NCBI GenBank assembly: GCA_024226935.1
Contig: JAAELK010000505.1
Coordinates: 1-64,000 of the forward strand
DNA length: 64,000 nucleotides
From: Desulfobacteraceae bacterium
GTDB taxonomy: Bacteria > Desulfobacterota > Desulfobacteria > Desulfobacterales > Desulfobacteraceae
Reading direction: 5' to 3'
The first letter of the stretch is position 1. Each line of letters begins with the position of its first letter. The position numbers and the translations under genes are program-made. Positions 9,814 to 18,166 of this stretch are shown piece by piece. Under the pieces are notes generated by a model. It made no database searches. It was not told the origin of the DNA and worked only from the letters and a program-made list of their open reading frames with translations.

Positions 9814-10626
9814 ATGAACAGCATATCTGATAAATTTTCCCCAGGTTTGCTACAGGATCGGGCTAATTTACCGAATAGCCAGCTTTCAAGTTATGCCAGG
9901 AGGCAATCTGTCAACTCTGCTGAAAGTCTCGATACAGCCCTGACCATAAAGACCAGGGAGGGGGATATTGTTACCTTGTCTTCAAATAGTTTTTCAGAAC
10001 TCAATGCTTTTGAATATGACAGCCAGGGGCAGATGTCGACCGATAACGGTAATGTTCTGGTCAACAGGCATATCCGGGAAATTTCCCTGACGACAGGAGA
10101 GCAGTTTTCTTTTTCCGTTCAGGGGGATTTAAATGAGCAGGAACTTGCAGATATAGAAGCAATTGTAAAGGGAGTGGATGCAATTGCTGCACAAATGGTT
10201 GAAGGTGATATGGATGAGGCTTTTGAAAAGGCCATGTCCATGGGCAGTTATTCGTCTGTTTCTATGTATTCGGCCGATATCTCCTATGAGCGTTCCTACT
10301 CCATGATCGAAGAAACACGTTCTACTTCCCGTGGGTCACTGCCTGCTTTTGAATCGGAGGCCGGTATGCTAAATCACCCCGAGCCCAAGGCTTATTTTAT
10401 TGATCAAATGGCCCAGTTTTTAGACAAACAGGAAGAAAAAATGTTGGCAAAGGCCCAGCATCCCCTTAGCGCATTATTTGAGCACCTTCTGGAAAATGCA
10501 TCGGAGGCTGATCAAGAAGAAACTCCTGCTTATAAGGCCATTCAAACCGTGGGAGAACAGCTTGACCAGATAATCAGTGAGATGCTTAAAAAAGCCTTTG
10601 AAACAACCTTGAATGGTGTGGTTTAA
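9814..10626 (+). CDS. Conserved-looking hypothetical protein
   Basis: A 270-residue protein preceded by AAAGGAG. I do not recognise the family. It has no signal peptide or membrane segment. It is Ser/Glu-rich: residues 45-110 look beta-rich (TREGDIVTLSS, REISLTTGEQFSFSV), residues 110-150 are acidic helices (LNEQELADIEAIVKGVDAI), residues 150-185 are Ser/Tyr-rich (MYSADISYERSYSM), and the C-terminus is helical. The middle resembles uncharacterised proteins often found in flagellated Proteobacteria and Desulfobacterota, but that is recollection, not proof. It converges on alr with a 19-base gap. Confidence 0.6.
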   Translation: MNSISDKFSPGLLQDRANLPNSQLSSYARRQSVNSAESLDTALTIKTREGDIVTLSSNSFSELNAFEYDSQGQMSTDNGNVLVNRHIREISLTTGEQFSFSVQGDLNEQELADIEAIVKGVDAIAAQMVEGDMDEAFEKAMSMGSYSSVSMYSADISYERSYSMIEETRSTSRGSLPAFESEAGMLNHPEPKAYFIDQMAQFLDKQEEKMLAKAQHPLSALFEHLLENASEADQEETPAYKAIQTVGEQLDQIISEMLKKAFETTLNGVV

Positions 10627-10645
10627 TCTGTTGTAGAAGGCGGAT

Positions 10646-11872
10646 CTATTGTTTTACTCTGTTCCCGGTTAAAAGAGGCAACGGGCAGCCCTGTTTTTTT
10701 GCCGGATGGATGTAGCGGATGGGCATCCGTTTAGTTAAAGATGCTGTAACTTCATAATTGATGGTGCCGATGGTCCTGGCAATATCGTTGGCGGAAATTT
10801 GCTCATTGTTTTGGGTGCCCATGATCACAACCTCATCTCCCAGGCAACAGTCGGGTATATGCCCCACATCAATCATCGTAAAATCCATACAGATCCTGCC
10901 GATAATGGGTGCTTTTATTCCTCTGACAAGCATCTGCCCCTGATTGGATAATTGACGACTGTAACCATCGGCATATCCTATTGGGATTGTGGCAATCCGG
11001 GTGGGATTTTGGGTAATATGGGTGGATCCATAGCTGATTTTAAAGCCCTTGGGTACATCTTTTAAGTGGATAATCTTTGAGTGGATTGACATGATAGGTT
11101 TCAGGCTGATTTTATTGCGGTTTGTTTTTGCTGAGGGCCAGAGTCCGTACATGGCAATACCCGGTCGCACCATTTTTAAATGGGAATCTGGCATATCTAT
11201 TATAGCTGCAGAATTAGCTGCATGGCAGATAGCCGGAGTCAACTTTTGTTCCTTTAGTTTCTTGAGAAGAAGTTTGAATCGGGTCAATTGGGCCTGGGGA
11301 TGGGCTTTATCATCGGCATCTGCATTGGCCAGATGGGTGTATATTCCTTCGATGGTCAGGCCCTTTAACTTGTGAATGGCCTGTATCTCTTCAAGACTTT
11401 TCCAGGCTGTATGGGGCTTGGGTGTGATAAGCTGGTCATGGAGAACTCCCAGACGGCCCATGCCCGTGTCCACTTTGATATGAACTTTTATGGGATTTTT
11501 TTGTTTTGCTGCTATGTCTGTAATAGTTTTGGCAGTTTCAAGGCAGGTCAGGGTAATACGGATATCATGGGCAGCAAGATAGGGTATCTGTTCGGCAAGT
11601 ACATCTCCAAGTAGGAGAATGGGAGCACAAAGTCCTGCTTGCTGTAATTCAACCACTTCGGTAATCCGACCAACTGCCAGGCTGTCAGCTCCATTGTCAA
11701 GGGCGGTTTTGGCGGTTTGAACGGCGCCGTGTCCATAGGCATCTGCCTTCACTACGGCCATGAGTTTGGTCTCTTGGGGCAAAAGGCTTTTCAATGCCCT
11801 GACATTATGGGCCAAGGCTTCAAGATCTATTTCAATTCTGGTCTGGGGTAGTAATGTATGGGGTTGTATCAT
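10646..11872 (-). CDS. alr: Alanine racemase
   Basis: A 408-residue PLP enzyme interconverting L- and D-alanine for peptidoglycan. The PLP lysine lies in VVKADAYGHG near residue 43. The barrel motif DTGMGRLGV, the PLP-phosphate region (MVRPGIAMYG) and the catalytic Tyr region (ISYGSTH) are present. It is somewhat longer than typical Alr (about 360-380) because of a 20-residue basic C-terminal extension. Its ATG overlaps the stop of the upstream class IV aminotransferase by four bases (ATGA), so the two are translationally coupled, probably as a D-amino-acid supply unit. Confidence 0.93.
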   Translation of the reverse strand: MIQPHTLLPQTRIEIDLEALAHNVRALKSLLPQETKLMAVVKADAYGHGAVQTAKTALDNGADSLAVGRITEVVELQQAGLCAPILLLGDVLAEQIPYLAAHDIRITLTCLETAKTITDIAAKQKNPIKVHIKVDTGMGRLGVLHDQLITPKPHTAWKSLEEIQAIHKLKGLTIEGIYTHLANADADDKAHPQAQLTRFKLLLKKLKEQKLTPAICHAANSAAIIDMPDSHLKMVRPGIAMYGLWPSAKTNRNKISLKPIMSIHSKIIHLKDVPKGFKISYGSTHITQNPTRIATIPIGYADGYSRQLSNQGQMLVRGIKAPIIGRICMDFTMIDVGHIPDCCLGDEVVIMGTQNNEQISANDIARTIGTINYEVTASLTKRMPIRYIHPAKKQGCPLPLLTGNRVKQ

Positions 11873-12717
11873 GCTGTTTTACCCTGGCCATAGGCCTGGG
11901 TATACTTTCTAAATAATTTTATTATGTTGCAGGTTTTGTCACCGGGTTTTTTATTGCCGATCTTCAAGTCATTCACCTGGATTACGGGAACTATCTCTTT
12001 ATTGGATGCAGTGATAAAGATTTCATCCATTTGATTTAATTCATCCGCATTTATGTGGCGCAATTGGTGTTCATAATGATCCTTTGTCAGCTCCAGAACC
12101 ACTTTTCTTGTGATGCCCGGTAGAATATCATCGGGGGGGGTGATGAGTTTGTTACCTTTAAAACAGAATAGGTTGCTGGTGGTGCCCTCCAATACTCGAT
12201 TTTCACGGTCTTTGTAAATGGCCTCCACAGCCTTTGCTTTGTTGGCTTTTTGCTGGGCAAACACGGCGGACAGGTAATTGGTGCTTTTTGTACTTGGCAT
12301 GAACCTCTCTATATCAACGGTTATAACTTTGATGCCGTCTGTGTACCACCATGGGGGTAGTTCCAGCTTCGGAGTTACCATGACCATGAGTATTCCGTTG
12401 CCCTGGGGGGTAACCCCGTCGGGACTGATTCCGCCTGTATAAACTATTCTGATATTGGATTCATTGTGATGGGGGTTTTTTGCAATGGTTTGGACCACAA
12501 TATTGCAGATTTCTTCTTTGGAGTGTTGTAGGGTCAGACCGATCTGTCTTGCTGAATTTTCAAGTCTGGTTACATGTTCCTCAACTAGGAAGGGGCGTTT
12601 GTTATAGGTAACTAAAAAATCAAAGACACCATATCCCCGCAAAACTGTAATATCTTTTACGCAAATCAGCGCATTATCATCAGTTACAAATTTTTTGTCG
12701 ATATAATAAGTATCCAT
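11869..12717 (-). CDS. Class IV aminotransferase (D-amino-acid or branched-chain type)
   Basis: Start placed at MDTYYIDKKF because AAGGAGA precedes it; an in-frame ATG 12 codons upstream lacks such a site. The product is 282 residues of fold-type IV PLP transaminase: RGYGVFDFLVTY near the N-terminus, the PLP lysine in MPSTKSTNYLS, EGTTSNLF, and LPGITRKVVLEL. The GITRKV form and the overlap with alr favour a D-alanine or D-glutamate aminotransferase over IlvE, although branched-chain activity cannot be excluded. Two clear IlvE genes lie near the right end of the window, so this one probably has another role. Confidence 0.78.
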   Translation of the reverse strand: MDTYYIDKKFVTDDNALICVKDITVLRGYGVFDFLVTYNKRPFLVEEHVTRLENSARQIGLTLQHSKEEICNIVVQTIAKNPHHNESNIRIVYTGGISPDGVTPQGNGILMVMVTPKLELPPWWYTDGIKVITVDIERFMPSTKSTNYLSAVFAQQKANKAKAVEAIYKDRENRVLEGTTSNLFCFKGNKLITPPDDILPGITRKVVLELTKDHYEHQLRHINADELNQMDEIFITASNKEIVPVIQVNDLKIGNKKPGDKTCNIIKLFRKYTQAYGQGKTA

Positions 12718-12740
12718 GGGTGTCTCCTTTTCCATGAAGC

Positions 12741-12787
12741 CCATAAAGAACACGAAGTTCGATCTTTTTTTTTCATGTTCTTTATGG
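12741..12787. terminator. Hairpin between ferritin and aminotransferase genes
   Basis: A perfect 12-base inverted repeat, CCATAAAGAACA (12741-12752) and TGTTCTTTATGG (12776-12787). The loop contains a run of nine T on the plus strand. The T-run sits inside the loop rather than after the stem, so this is not a classic intrinsic terminator. It may be an RNA-stability or boundary hairpin. Confidence 0.45.
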
Positions 12788-12824
12788 TGGATTAATTACT
12801 TAAAACTATAATCAGGTTAGCTAA

Positions 12825-13331
12825 TTATTGTATAGGCGGGGTAAAGACGCGCTTGGTCAATTCATTGTCCATCATGAGCAGACCATGGCCTTCTCCTTTA
12901 ACCAGTTTGAGTTTGTTGAGGGTGGTTTCCATGGAGGCTTCTTCTTCCACCTGCTCTTCCACAAACCAGTCAAAATGTCTTCTTGCGGCATGATCATTTT
13001 CCTGGATGGCAAGATTCATGAGATTGTTGATCATTTTGGAAACCAGTTTTTCATGGTTATAGGCCAACTCAAATACCTCCAAGGGGGAGTTGAACTCTGT
13101 CTTGGGAGCTTCAATCTCTTTGAGAGAAACCCGGCCGCCTCGTTCGTTGAGAAACCGATACATTTTCATGGCATGAAACCGTTCTTCCTCTACTTGTACC
13201 AGGAAGAAATTTTCAAATCCGCTCAATCCCGTGGAGCTGAAATAAGATGCCATGGAAAGATAATAATATTCTGAAAAAAGTTCCCGGTTTATCTGTTTGT
13301 TAATAGCTTCTTCTAATTTTTTTGATATCAT
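12825..13331 (-). CDS. ftnA: Ferritin (non-haem, bacterial FtnA type)
   Basis: A 168-residue four-helix-bundle protein of the usual FtnA length. Ferroxidase residues are visible: Glu in NRELFSEYYY, E and H in VEEERFHAMKM, and the Glu cluster in VEEQVEEEASM. It oxidises Fe(II) and stores Fe(III) in a 24-mer cytoplasmic shell, limiting iron-driven oxidative damage. No haem-binding Met of bacterioferritin is evident. It starts after an AGGA-type site and appears to be its own unit. Confidence 0.93.
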   Translation of the reverse strand: MISKKLEEAINKQINRELFSEYYYLSMASYFSSTGLSGFENFFLVQVEEERFHAMKMYRFLNERGGRVSLKEIEAPKTEFNSPLEVFELAYNHEKLVSKMINNLMNLAIQENDHAARRHFDWFVEEQVEEEASMETTLNKLKLVKGEGHGLLMMDNELTKRVFTPPIQ

Positions 13332-13378
13332 ATGGTCCTCCAGTGTGTGAAGTGAGTAAAATAATTGTTTTGTCTATA

Positions 13379-14200
13379 TTAGCTTTTTTTAAAGACAGCT
13401 TCAATACATTGGATGGTTTTATTTTGAAAATTGTTTTGCATATTGGTGGCAAAAAAGGTGGCATTTGAGCCGAAGACGAGGTGGGGGCCTAAGGGTCGGG
13501 GGTTTTTGTTTTTAGTTGCAGCATCCACCATTTGCCACCAGGCCAATGCTGTTTTGGTTTCATCTGAAAAAAAATCTTGTGTGAAGCCTGTGGTAGTAAG
13601 GAGAAAATTAAATTTTTCCCAGGGCAAAAGAAAGGAAATTTCATGGTTGCCTGCCCAGGGAACAGGCAAGGCTATCGGCTTATTTTCTCCCTGGAAAATT
13701 TCGTGGATGATGAGATTTGCGCCGGGTTTTAAGACCCGATAAAATTCTTTCAAGGCGGCTTGTTTGTCTTGGATGTTCATGAGAATGTGCTGGCATAAAA
13801 TTGCATCAAAGGTGTCGGTTTTAAATGGCATGTCCAGAACAGAACCCTGCTCAAAGTTGATGTAATGATCAAGTGCGCACCATCGGGTCAGATCTTTTGC
13901 GGTTTCAATAAAGGATTCTGCAAGGTCAATGCCTGTGACCTGGCATTGGAAGGTTTTGGCCAAAAGCCTGGAAGATCCGCCAATCCCGCATCCTGCATCT
14001 AAAATAAGGCTGTTTTTTGTTATCCTGGTTTTTTGGGTCAGAGCAAGGGTGGCCTTGGCACCACCGGTGTGAAGCTGATCCACCGATGATAGATCTTTTG
14101 GTGCCAGAACACTTGCATCCCTGCCCGATTTTTTTAAGGCACTATGGATTTTTTGGGAGAGATTGTCGGAATGATAATGGTTTTCTACGTGGGATTTCAT
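13379..14200 (-). CDS. Class I SAM-dependent methyltransferase
   Basis: A 273-residue protein with a Methyltransf_11/UbiE-like core: motif I LILDAGCGIGGSSRLLA near residue 70, acidic residue after strand two (VTGIDLAESF), and motif IV region FDAILCQHILMNI. The substrate is unknown; sarcosine/sterol/quinone-type methyltransferases share this layout. A UbiE role is not supported, since the C-terminal part (AWWQMVDAATKNKNP) differs. It lies downstream of the acetoacetyl-CoA synthetase on the same strand but beyond a strong hairpin. Confidence 0.75.
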   Translation of the reverse strand: MKSHVENHYHSDNLSQKIHSALKKSGRDASVLAPKDLSSVDQLHTGGAKATLALTQKTRITKNSLILDAGCGIGGSSRLLAKTFQCQVTGIDLAESFIETAKDLTRWCALDHYINFEQGSVLDMPFKTDTFDAILCQHILMNIQDKQAALKEFYRVLKPGANLIIHEIFQGENKPIALPVPWAGNHEISFLLPWEKFNFLLTTTGFTQDFFSDETKTALAWWQMVDAATKNKNPRPLGPHLVFGSNATFFATNMQNNFQNKTIQCIEAVFKKS

Positions 14201-14228
14201 GGTACGCCTTTGGGTTTATTGAATATAT

Positions 14229-14266
14229 AATGGCCGGGACTGGAAAATTTCCTAGTTCCGGCCATT
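14229..14266. terminator. Strong hairpin ending the acyl-CoA oxidation operon
   Basis: AATGGCCGGGACT (from 14229) pairs with AGTTCCGGCCATT (to 14266), thirteen pairs with one G-U. The loop can pair further (GGAAA with TTTCC). It lies between aacS and the methyltransferase, both on the minus strand, and is AT-rich on both sides. It probably ends aacS operon transcription or stabilises its 3' end. Confidence 0.6.
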
Positions 14267-14277
14267 TGTAATTTATA

Positions 14278-16227
14278 TTAGTTTTTCAGTTCGGAAATAT
14301 TTGCAAAAAAAGCAAGGGCTTCCGGATTTTTAAGGGCATCTTTGTTTTTAACCTCCTTGCCTTCAATCATTTTTTTGACCGCCAGTTCTACTTTTTTCAT
14401 ATTTAATGTATAGGGTACGTCCGGGGTCTTGATGATCTTGGCCGGTACATGGCGGGGGGATGCATTGATCCTTATATCCGATCTGATTTTATTTTTCAGA
14501 TCCGGGGTAAGTTCAAACCCCCGGGCCATTTTGACAAAGAGGATCACCCTTACATCGTTCTTCCAGGACTGGCCTACCACCACCGAGTCTTCAAGTTCTT
14601 CCATGGCATCCAGGCGCCTGTATATTTCAGCCGTTCCGATCCGGACTCCCCCTGGGTTTAATGTGGTATCCGAGCGGCCGAACATGATTACCCCGCCCCG
14701 GGGTGTGATCTTAATAAAATCTCCATGGGCCCAGATGCCGGGGTATTGATCAAAATAGGCCGAGTGGTATTTTGCACCATTGGTGTCCCCCCAAAAATAA
14801 ATGGGCATGGAGGGGAAGGGGGCGCAACAGACAAGTTCCGCCTGTTGGTTTATAACCGGTGTCCCGGCGTCGTCGTAGGCAAAAACCTTCATGCCAAGAC
14901 CCCGGCATTGGAGTTCTCCCGGGTAAACAGCTCCCATGGGATTGCCCAAGGCAAAACATCCATTGAGATCGGATCCGCCGGAAATAGATGCCAGCAGCAG
15001 GTCCTTTTTTACATGGGTATAGATGAATTTAAAGTTTTCCTCTGACAGGGGAGAACCTGTGGAAAGAACCGATTTTAGAGAGGAAAGATCAAATTGTTCC
15101 CCGGGGCGAACTCCTGCATTTTTCAAGGCTTCAATATAGCCTGCACTGGTACCGAAGATTGTAATCTTTTCCTCCTGGGCTATTTTCCACAGGGCATCGG
15201 TTTCAGGATGAAAGGGGTTGCCGTCAAAGAGCACCAGGGTGGCGCCTGTGCTTAACGAACAGGTCAGCCAGTTCCACATCATCCATCCGCAGGTGGTAAA
15301 ATAAAAAATTGTGTCCTCTTCTTTTAAATCCGTGTGGAGCACCAATTCTTTTTTCTGGTGTAAAAGTACTCCGCCTACGCTTTGGACCATGCATTTTGGA
15401 AGGCCGGTGGTACCGGAAGAGTACATGATATACAGGGGATCATCAAAATCCATCTGGGTAAATTCTATCTTTCTAGCATTTGGATCCTTGAAGTCGGCAA
15501 AGTGAACGGCATGGGGTAAGCTTGAAATATCAGGGGCTGTTTTTGTATAGGGAATGACCACAATTTTTTCAATGGAGGGCAGTTCCTTTACTATCCCTGC
15601 TATGCGTTTGATGCTGTCCAGGGGTTTGCCTTTAAAATAATAGCCGTCTGCCGTGAAGAGCACCTTGGGCTGGGTTTGACCGAATCGGTCCAGGACTCCT
15701 TTAATCCCAAAATCCGGGGAGCAGGAGGACCAGATGGCCCCGCAACTTGTGGCTGCCAGCATGGCAATGATGCTTTCAGGCATATTGGGTACAAAACCCA
15801 CCACCCGGTCTCCCTTTGAAATACCCATGGCTTTCAGGGCGGCGGCTGTTTTTGCTACCTGTTCATAGAGCTGGTTGTAGGTAAGAGTTTGCCTGACTAA
15901 ATTTTCACCCCTGAAAATCAGGGCCGGTTTGTCATTTCGATATTGCAAAAGGTTTTGGGCAAAGTTGAGTCTGCTTTTGACAAAGAACTTTGCTCCGGGC
16001 ATGTTCTCTTTGTTTTCAATGGCGCGATCATAGGGAACAGAGGCCTTGATATCCAGAAAATCCCAGGCTGTCGCCCAGAAATCTTCAAGGTTTTCAACTG
16101 ACCATTTCCAAAGCCCTGTGTATTCTTGAAAATCCTTATCAAATTTTTCATTCACAAGAGCCATAAAACGATACATATTGGTGTTTTTAATTCTTTTTTC
16201 AGATGGTTCCCATAATGGTTGTCTCAT
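14278..16227 (-). CDS. aacS: Acetoacetyl-CoA synthetase
   Basis: A 649-residue AMP-forming ligase that activates acetoacetate to acetoacetyl-CoA with ATP. The length and N-terminal block (LWEPSEKRIKNTNMYRFM, YTGLWKWSVENLEDFW) are specific to acetoacetate-CoA ligases. The adenylation P-loop (MYSSGTTGLPKCMV), GRSDTTLNPGGVRIG and the C-terminal catalytic Lys region (YTLNMKKVELAVKKM) are present. In the operon it follows an HMG-CoA lyase-like gene, which would release acetoacetate. It would therefore rescue that product for thiolysis to two acetyl-CoA. One copy of a repeated structured element lies in its 5' leader (16242-16335). Confidence 0.93.
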   Translation of the reverse strand: MRQPLWEPSEKRIKNTNMYRFMALVNEKFDKDFQEYTGLWKWSVENLEDFWATAWDFLDIKASVPYDRAIENKENMPGAKFFVKSRLNFAQNLLQYRNDKPALIFRGENLVRQTLTYNQLYEQVAKTAAALKAMGISKGDRVVGFVPNMPESIIAMLAATSCGAIWSSCSPDFGIKGVLDRFGQTQPKVLFTADGYYFKGKPLDSIKRIAGIVKELPSIEKIVVIPYTKTAPDISSLPHAVHFADFKDPNARKIEFTQMDFDDPLYIMYSSGTTGLPKCMVQSVGGVLLHQKKELVLHTDLKEEDTIFYFTTCGWMMWNWLTCSLSTGATLVLFDGNPFHPETDALWKIAQEEKITIFGTSAGYIEALKNAGVRPGEQFDLSSLKSVLSTGSPLSEENFKFIYTHVKKDLLLASISGGSDLNGCFALGNPMGAVYPGELQCRGLGMKVFAYDDAGTPVINQQAELVCCAPFPSMPIYFWGDTNGAKYHSAYFDQYPGIWAHGDFIKITPRGGVIMFGRSDTTLNPGGVRIGTAEIYRRLDAMEELEDSVVVGQSWKNDVRVILFVKMARGFELTPDLKNKIRSDIRINASPRHVPAKIIKTPDVPYTLNMKKVELAVKKMIEGKEVKNKDALKNPEALAFFANISELKN

Positions 16228-16241
16228 TGGTATTTTCCTTC

Positions 16242-16335
16242 TTTATATGAAAGAATTAACCAACTTATCGGATTCTTCCATGTTTTATTGTGGGCAAGCC
16301 GATGTAACTTCCTGGGCGGCCCATGGCCGTTATTC
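16242..16335 (-). repeat. Structured intergenic element, copy A
   Basis: A 94-base stretch running from the stop codon of the XRE-cupin gene to the ribosome site of aacS. It matches copy B (27123-27217, plus strand) with about 11 differences and one single-base gap by hand alignment. In transcript sense it contains CGGCCATGGGCCG (5-bp hairpin), TGGGC pairing with GCCCA about 30 bases later, and a terminal stem ATGGAAGAAT/ATTCTTTCAT with one G-U. The transcript is in sense with the flanking genes in both copies. Confidence 0.8.
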
Positions 16336-16965
16336 ATACAAAACGGCAAGTATGGTGGCTTTTTGTGTTTTTGCCGTGATGTAATGGGATGTGGTGGAAA
16401 GATAATAGGCAGAATCTCCCGGTTCAAGGTCATGGGATTTGTTTGCAATGGTCAGGTTGGCGACCCCCTCAAGAACAAAGATAAATTCTTCTCCATTATG
16501 TACGGAAAATTCTTTTTCTTGGGTTTTCTCCAATTGTATAATCAGTGCTTCCATGTGTCGGCCCTGGACTTCCGGGGCCAGACTCATATAGGAGTAGACA
16601 TTTTTTTTGTTGGCTTTACAAGTCGCTCTGACCACCTGTTTTCTTTCATTTTTCCGGGTAATGGAATAAAGTTTGGTGCCCTTGCCGGAAACAAGGCGTC
16701 CCACTGCTGCGTCCAGAGCTTTTGAAAGTTTCATGACCGTGCCAAGTTGTGGCTGTTCTTTTCCGCTTTCAATATCTTTGAGCCGGGAGACTTCAAATCC
16801 GGTCAGGCTGGATAGGCTCCCAAGGGATATACCCCTTTCTTGTCTTAGTTGCCGGATACGGTTTCCTACTTCATCCACTTCCCAGGCTTTGTCATTTTCA
16901 ATGTTTCCTGTGAGGTCTTCAAAATAGTCTAGATTGATATGGGGAATCTTGTTTTTTTCTTCCAT
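16330..16965 (-). CDS. XRE-family regulator with C-terminal cupin
   Basis: A 211-residue regulator. Residues 30-90 are a helix-turn-helix of Cro/C1 type (RIRQLRQERGISLGSLSS, VSRLKDIESGKEQP). Residues 130-205 form a cupin barrel (HNGEEFIFVLEGVANLTI, LEPGDSAYYLSTTSHYI) that probably binds a small effector. Such proteins commonly control catabolic genes. It sits inside the acyl-CoA operon between the lyase and aacS, so it probably controls that operon or part of it. It starts after AAAGGAG. Its stop codon lies inside the repeated structured element. Confidence 0.85.
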   Translation of the reverse strand: MEEKNKIPHINLDYFEDLTGNIENDKAWEVDEVGNRIRQLRQERGISLGSLSSLTGFEVSRLKDIESGKEQPQLGTVMKLSKALDAAVGRLVSGKGTKLYSITRKNERKQVVRATCKANKKNVYSYMSLAPEVQGRHMEALIIQLEKTQEKEFSVHNGEEFIFVLEGVANLTIANKSHDLEPGDSAYYLSTTSHYITAKTQKATILAVLYE

Positions 16966-16997
16966 GATATCTCCTTTGATAGCTCCCTGGATCCGAT

Positions 16998-18125
16998 CTA
17001 AATTTTGGGAAAGTTTTGATCCGGTGCTTCACCCAGTTTCTCTTTAAGTTTGGCAAGCCCTGGCCTGGCATAATGCATATGCCCTTTTTTCAGGGTGCGA
17101 CCGTTGATCATGGCCTCACTTCTAAGTCTCGTCCCCACTGTTTTTTCCAGTTGTCGGCCAAGCCATAGTATCCTGTCAATATCATATCCATGTTTTATAC
17201 CCATTTCATCAATTTGTACAAGGGTATCTTCCAGGCAGACCAGACCTACGTAGCGTTCATCATCGTAATAATACTCCCCGGTTCCCTTGATGGGCCGGTC
17301 ATCCATGAAGTTGGCAGGCTGGCCGCCAAGTCCTCCAAGGGTGGCTTCAAAATGGCAGATTCCTGCCTGAAGAGCTGCCAGGATAGAGGCAGATGCAACC
17401 CGTTTGGTTTCATGGAAATGGGCAATATGGAGAGTTGTATCCGGAATTTCATCTAAAATCATGGAAAAATACCGGTAGACATCGGCGGCGGATGCCGATC
17501 CATCATGGTCTGCATGTTCTATATCGGAAGCTCCCAGGGAAAGCCAGTGTTTGGTAAATTCAACGGCGTCGGCCATGTCGGTGGCTCCTCCGATGGGGCT
17601 GCCCCAGATGGTGGATACAGTGCCGCACATTTTTAAGCCTGCAGCCGTGCTTTTTTTGATGCACCGGGCGGCTTCTTCCCAATAATCTGGCAGGGTTGTG
17701 CCGGAATTGGCAAAATGATGTTGTTCTTCTGTGGATACCATCATCAATAATCGGTCGGGACCCACTCCTCGGTTTGCAAGTTCAATGGCCCGGTCCACGG
17801 CAGATTCCCTGATGGTGATGGCCGTGAGAACCACATCTTTTATATCAACTCCCTTTTTGGCAGCCCGGGATACAAAATTATCCGATCTTAAATGGGTTAA
17901 AAGCTCTTCAGCATCGGAGAATTGGGGCATAAGGCGTGGGTTTCCAAGATTTGTCACCTCAATATTTTTACACCCGGCAAAAATTAACTCTTCAAGATAG
18001 GTGATCTTTGCCTGGGTGGAAATAAATTTTTCCAGGTGCTGGAAGCCGTCTCTTATTGTAATATCGCCCACAATCACTTTTTTGGGCATTCTTGGGAAAA
18101 TTTTCCAATAATCATATTCTGTCAT
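16998..18125 (-). CDS. HMG-CoA lyase-like DRE-TIM metallolyase
   Basis: A 375-residue TIM-barrel enzyme. The metal/catalytic residues of DRE-TIM lyases are present: R25-D26 in DITIRDG and H236/H238 in HIAHFHET. Genuine HMG-CoA lyases have GGCPYA with a catalytic Cys after the second His pair; here the loop reads GGLGGQPANF with Gln269, and the protein is about 70 residues longer. The neighbours (carboxyltransferase and hydratase upstream, acetoacetyl-CoA synthetase downstream) argue that it cleaves HMG-CoA, or a close homologue, to acetyl-CoA and acetoacetate. The reaction remains inferred. It starts after AAGGAG. Confidence 0.75.
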   Translation of the reverse strand: MTEYDYWKIFPRMPKKVIVGDITIRDGFQHLEKFISTQAKITYLEELIFAGCKNIEVTNLGNPRLMPQFSDAEELLTHLRSDNFVSRAAKKGVDIKDVVLTAITIRESAVDRAIELANRGVGPDRLLMMVSTEEQHHFANSGTTLPDYWEEAARCIKKSTAAGLKMCGTVSTIWGSPIGGATDMADAVEFTKHWLSLGASDIEHADHDGSASAADVYRYFSMILDEIPDTTLHIAHFHETKRVASASILAALQAGICHFEATLGGLGGQPANFMDDRPIKGTGEYYYDDERYVGLVCLEDTLVQIDEMGIKHGYDIDRILWLGRQLEKTVGTRLRSEAMINGRTLKKGHMHYARPGLAKLKEKLGEAPDQNFPKI

Positions 18126-18166
18126 GGTATCTCCTTAATATATTTAATATCCGGTTTAATATCTGG

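Noticed and set aside
12828-13274. 148-codon plus-strand frame opposite ferritin
   Set aside because: Antisense shadow; His/Phe-rich and without motifs.
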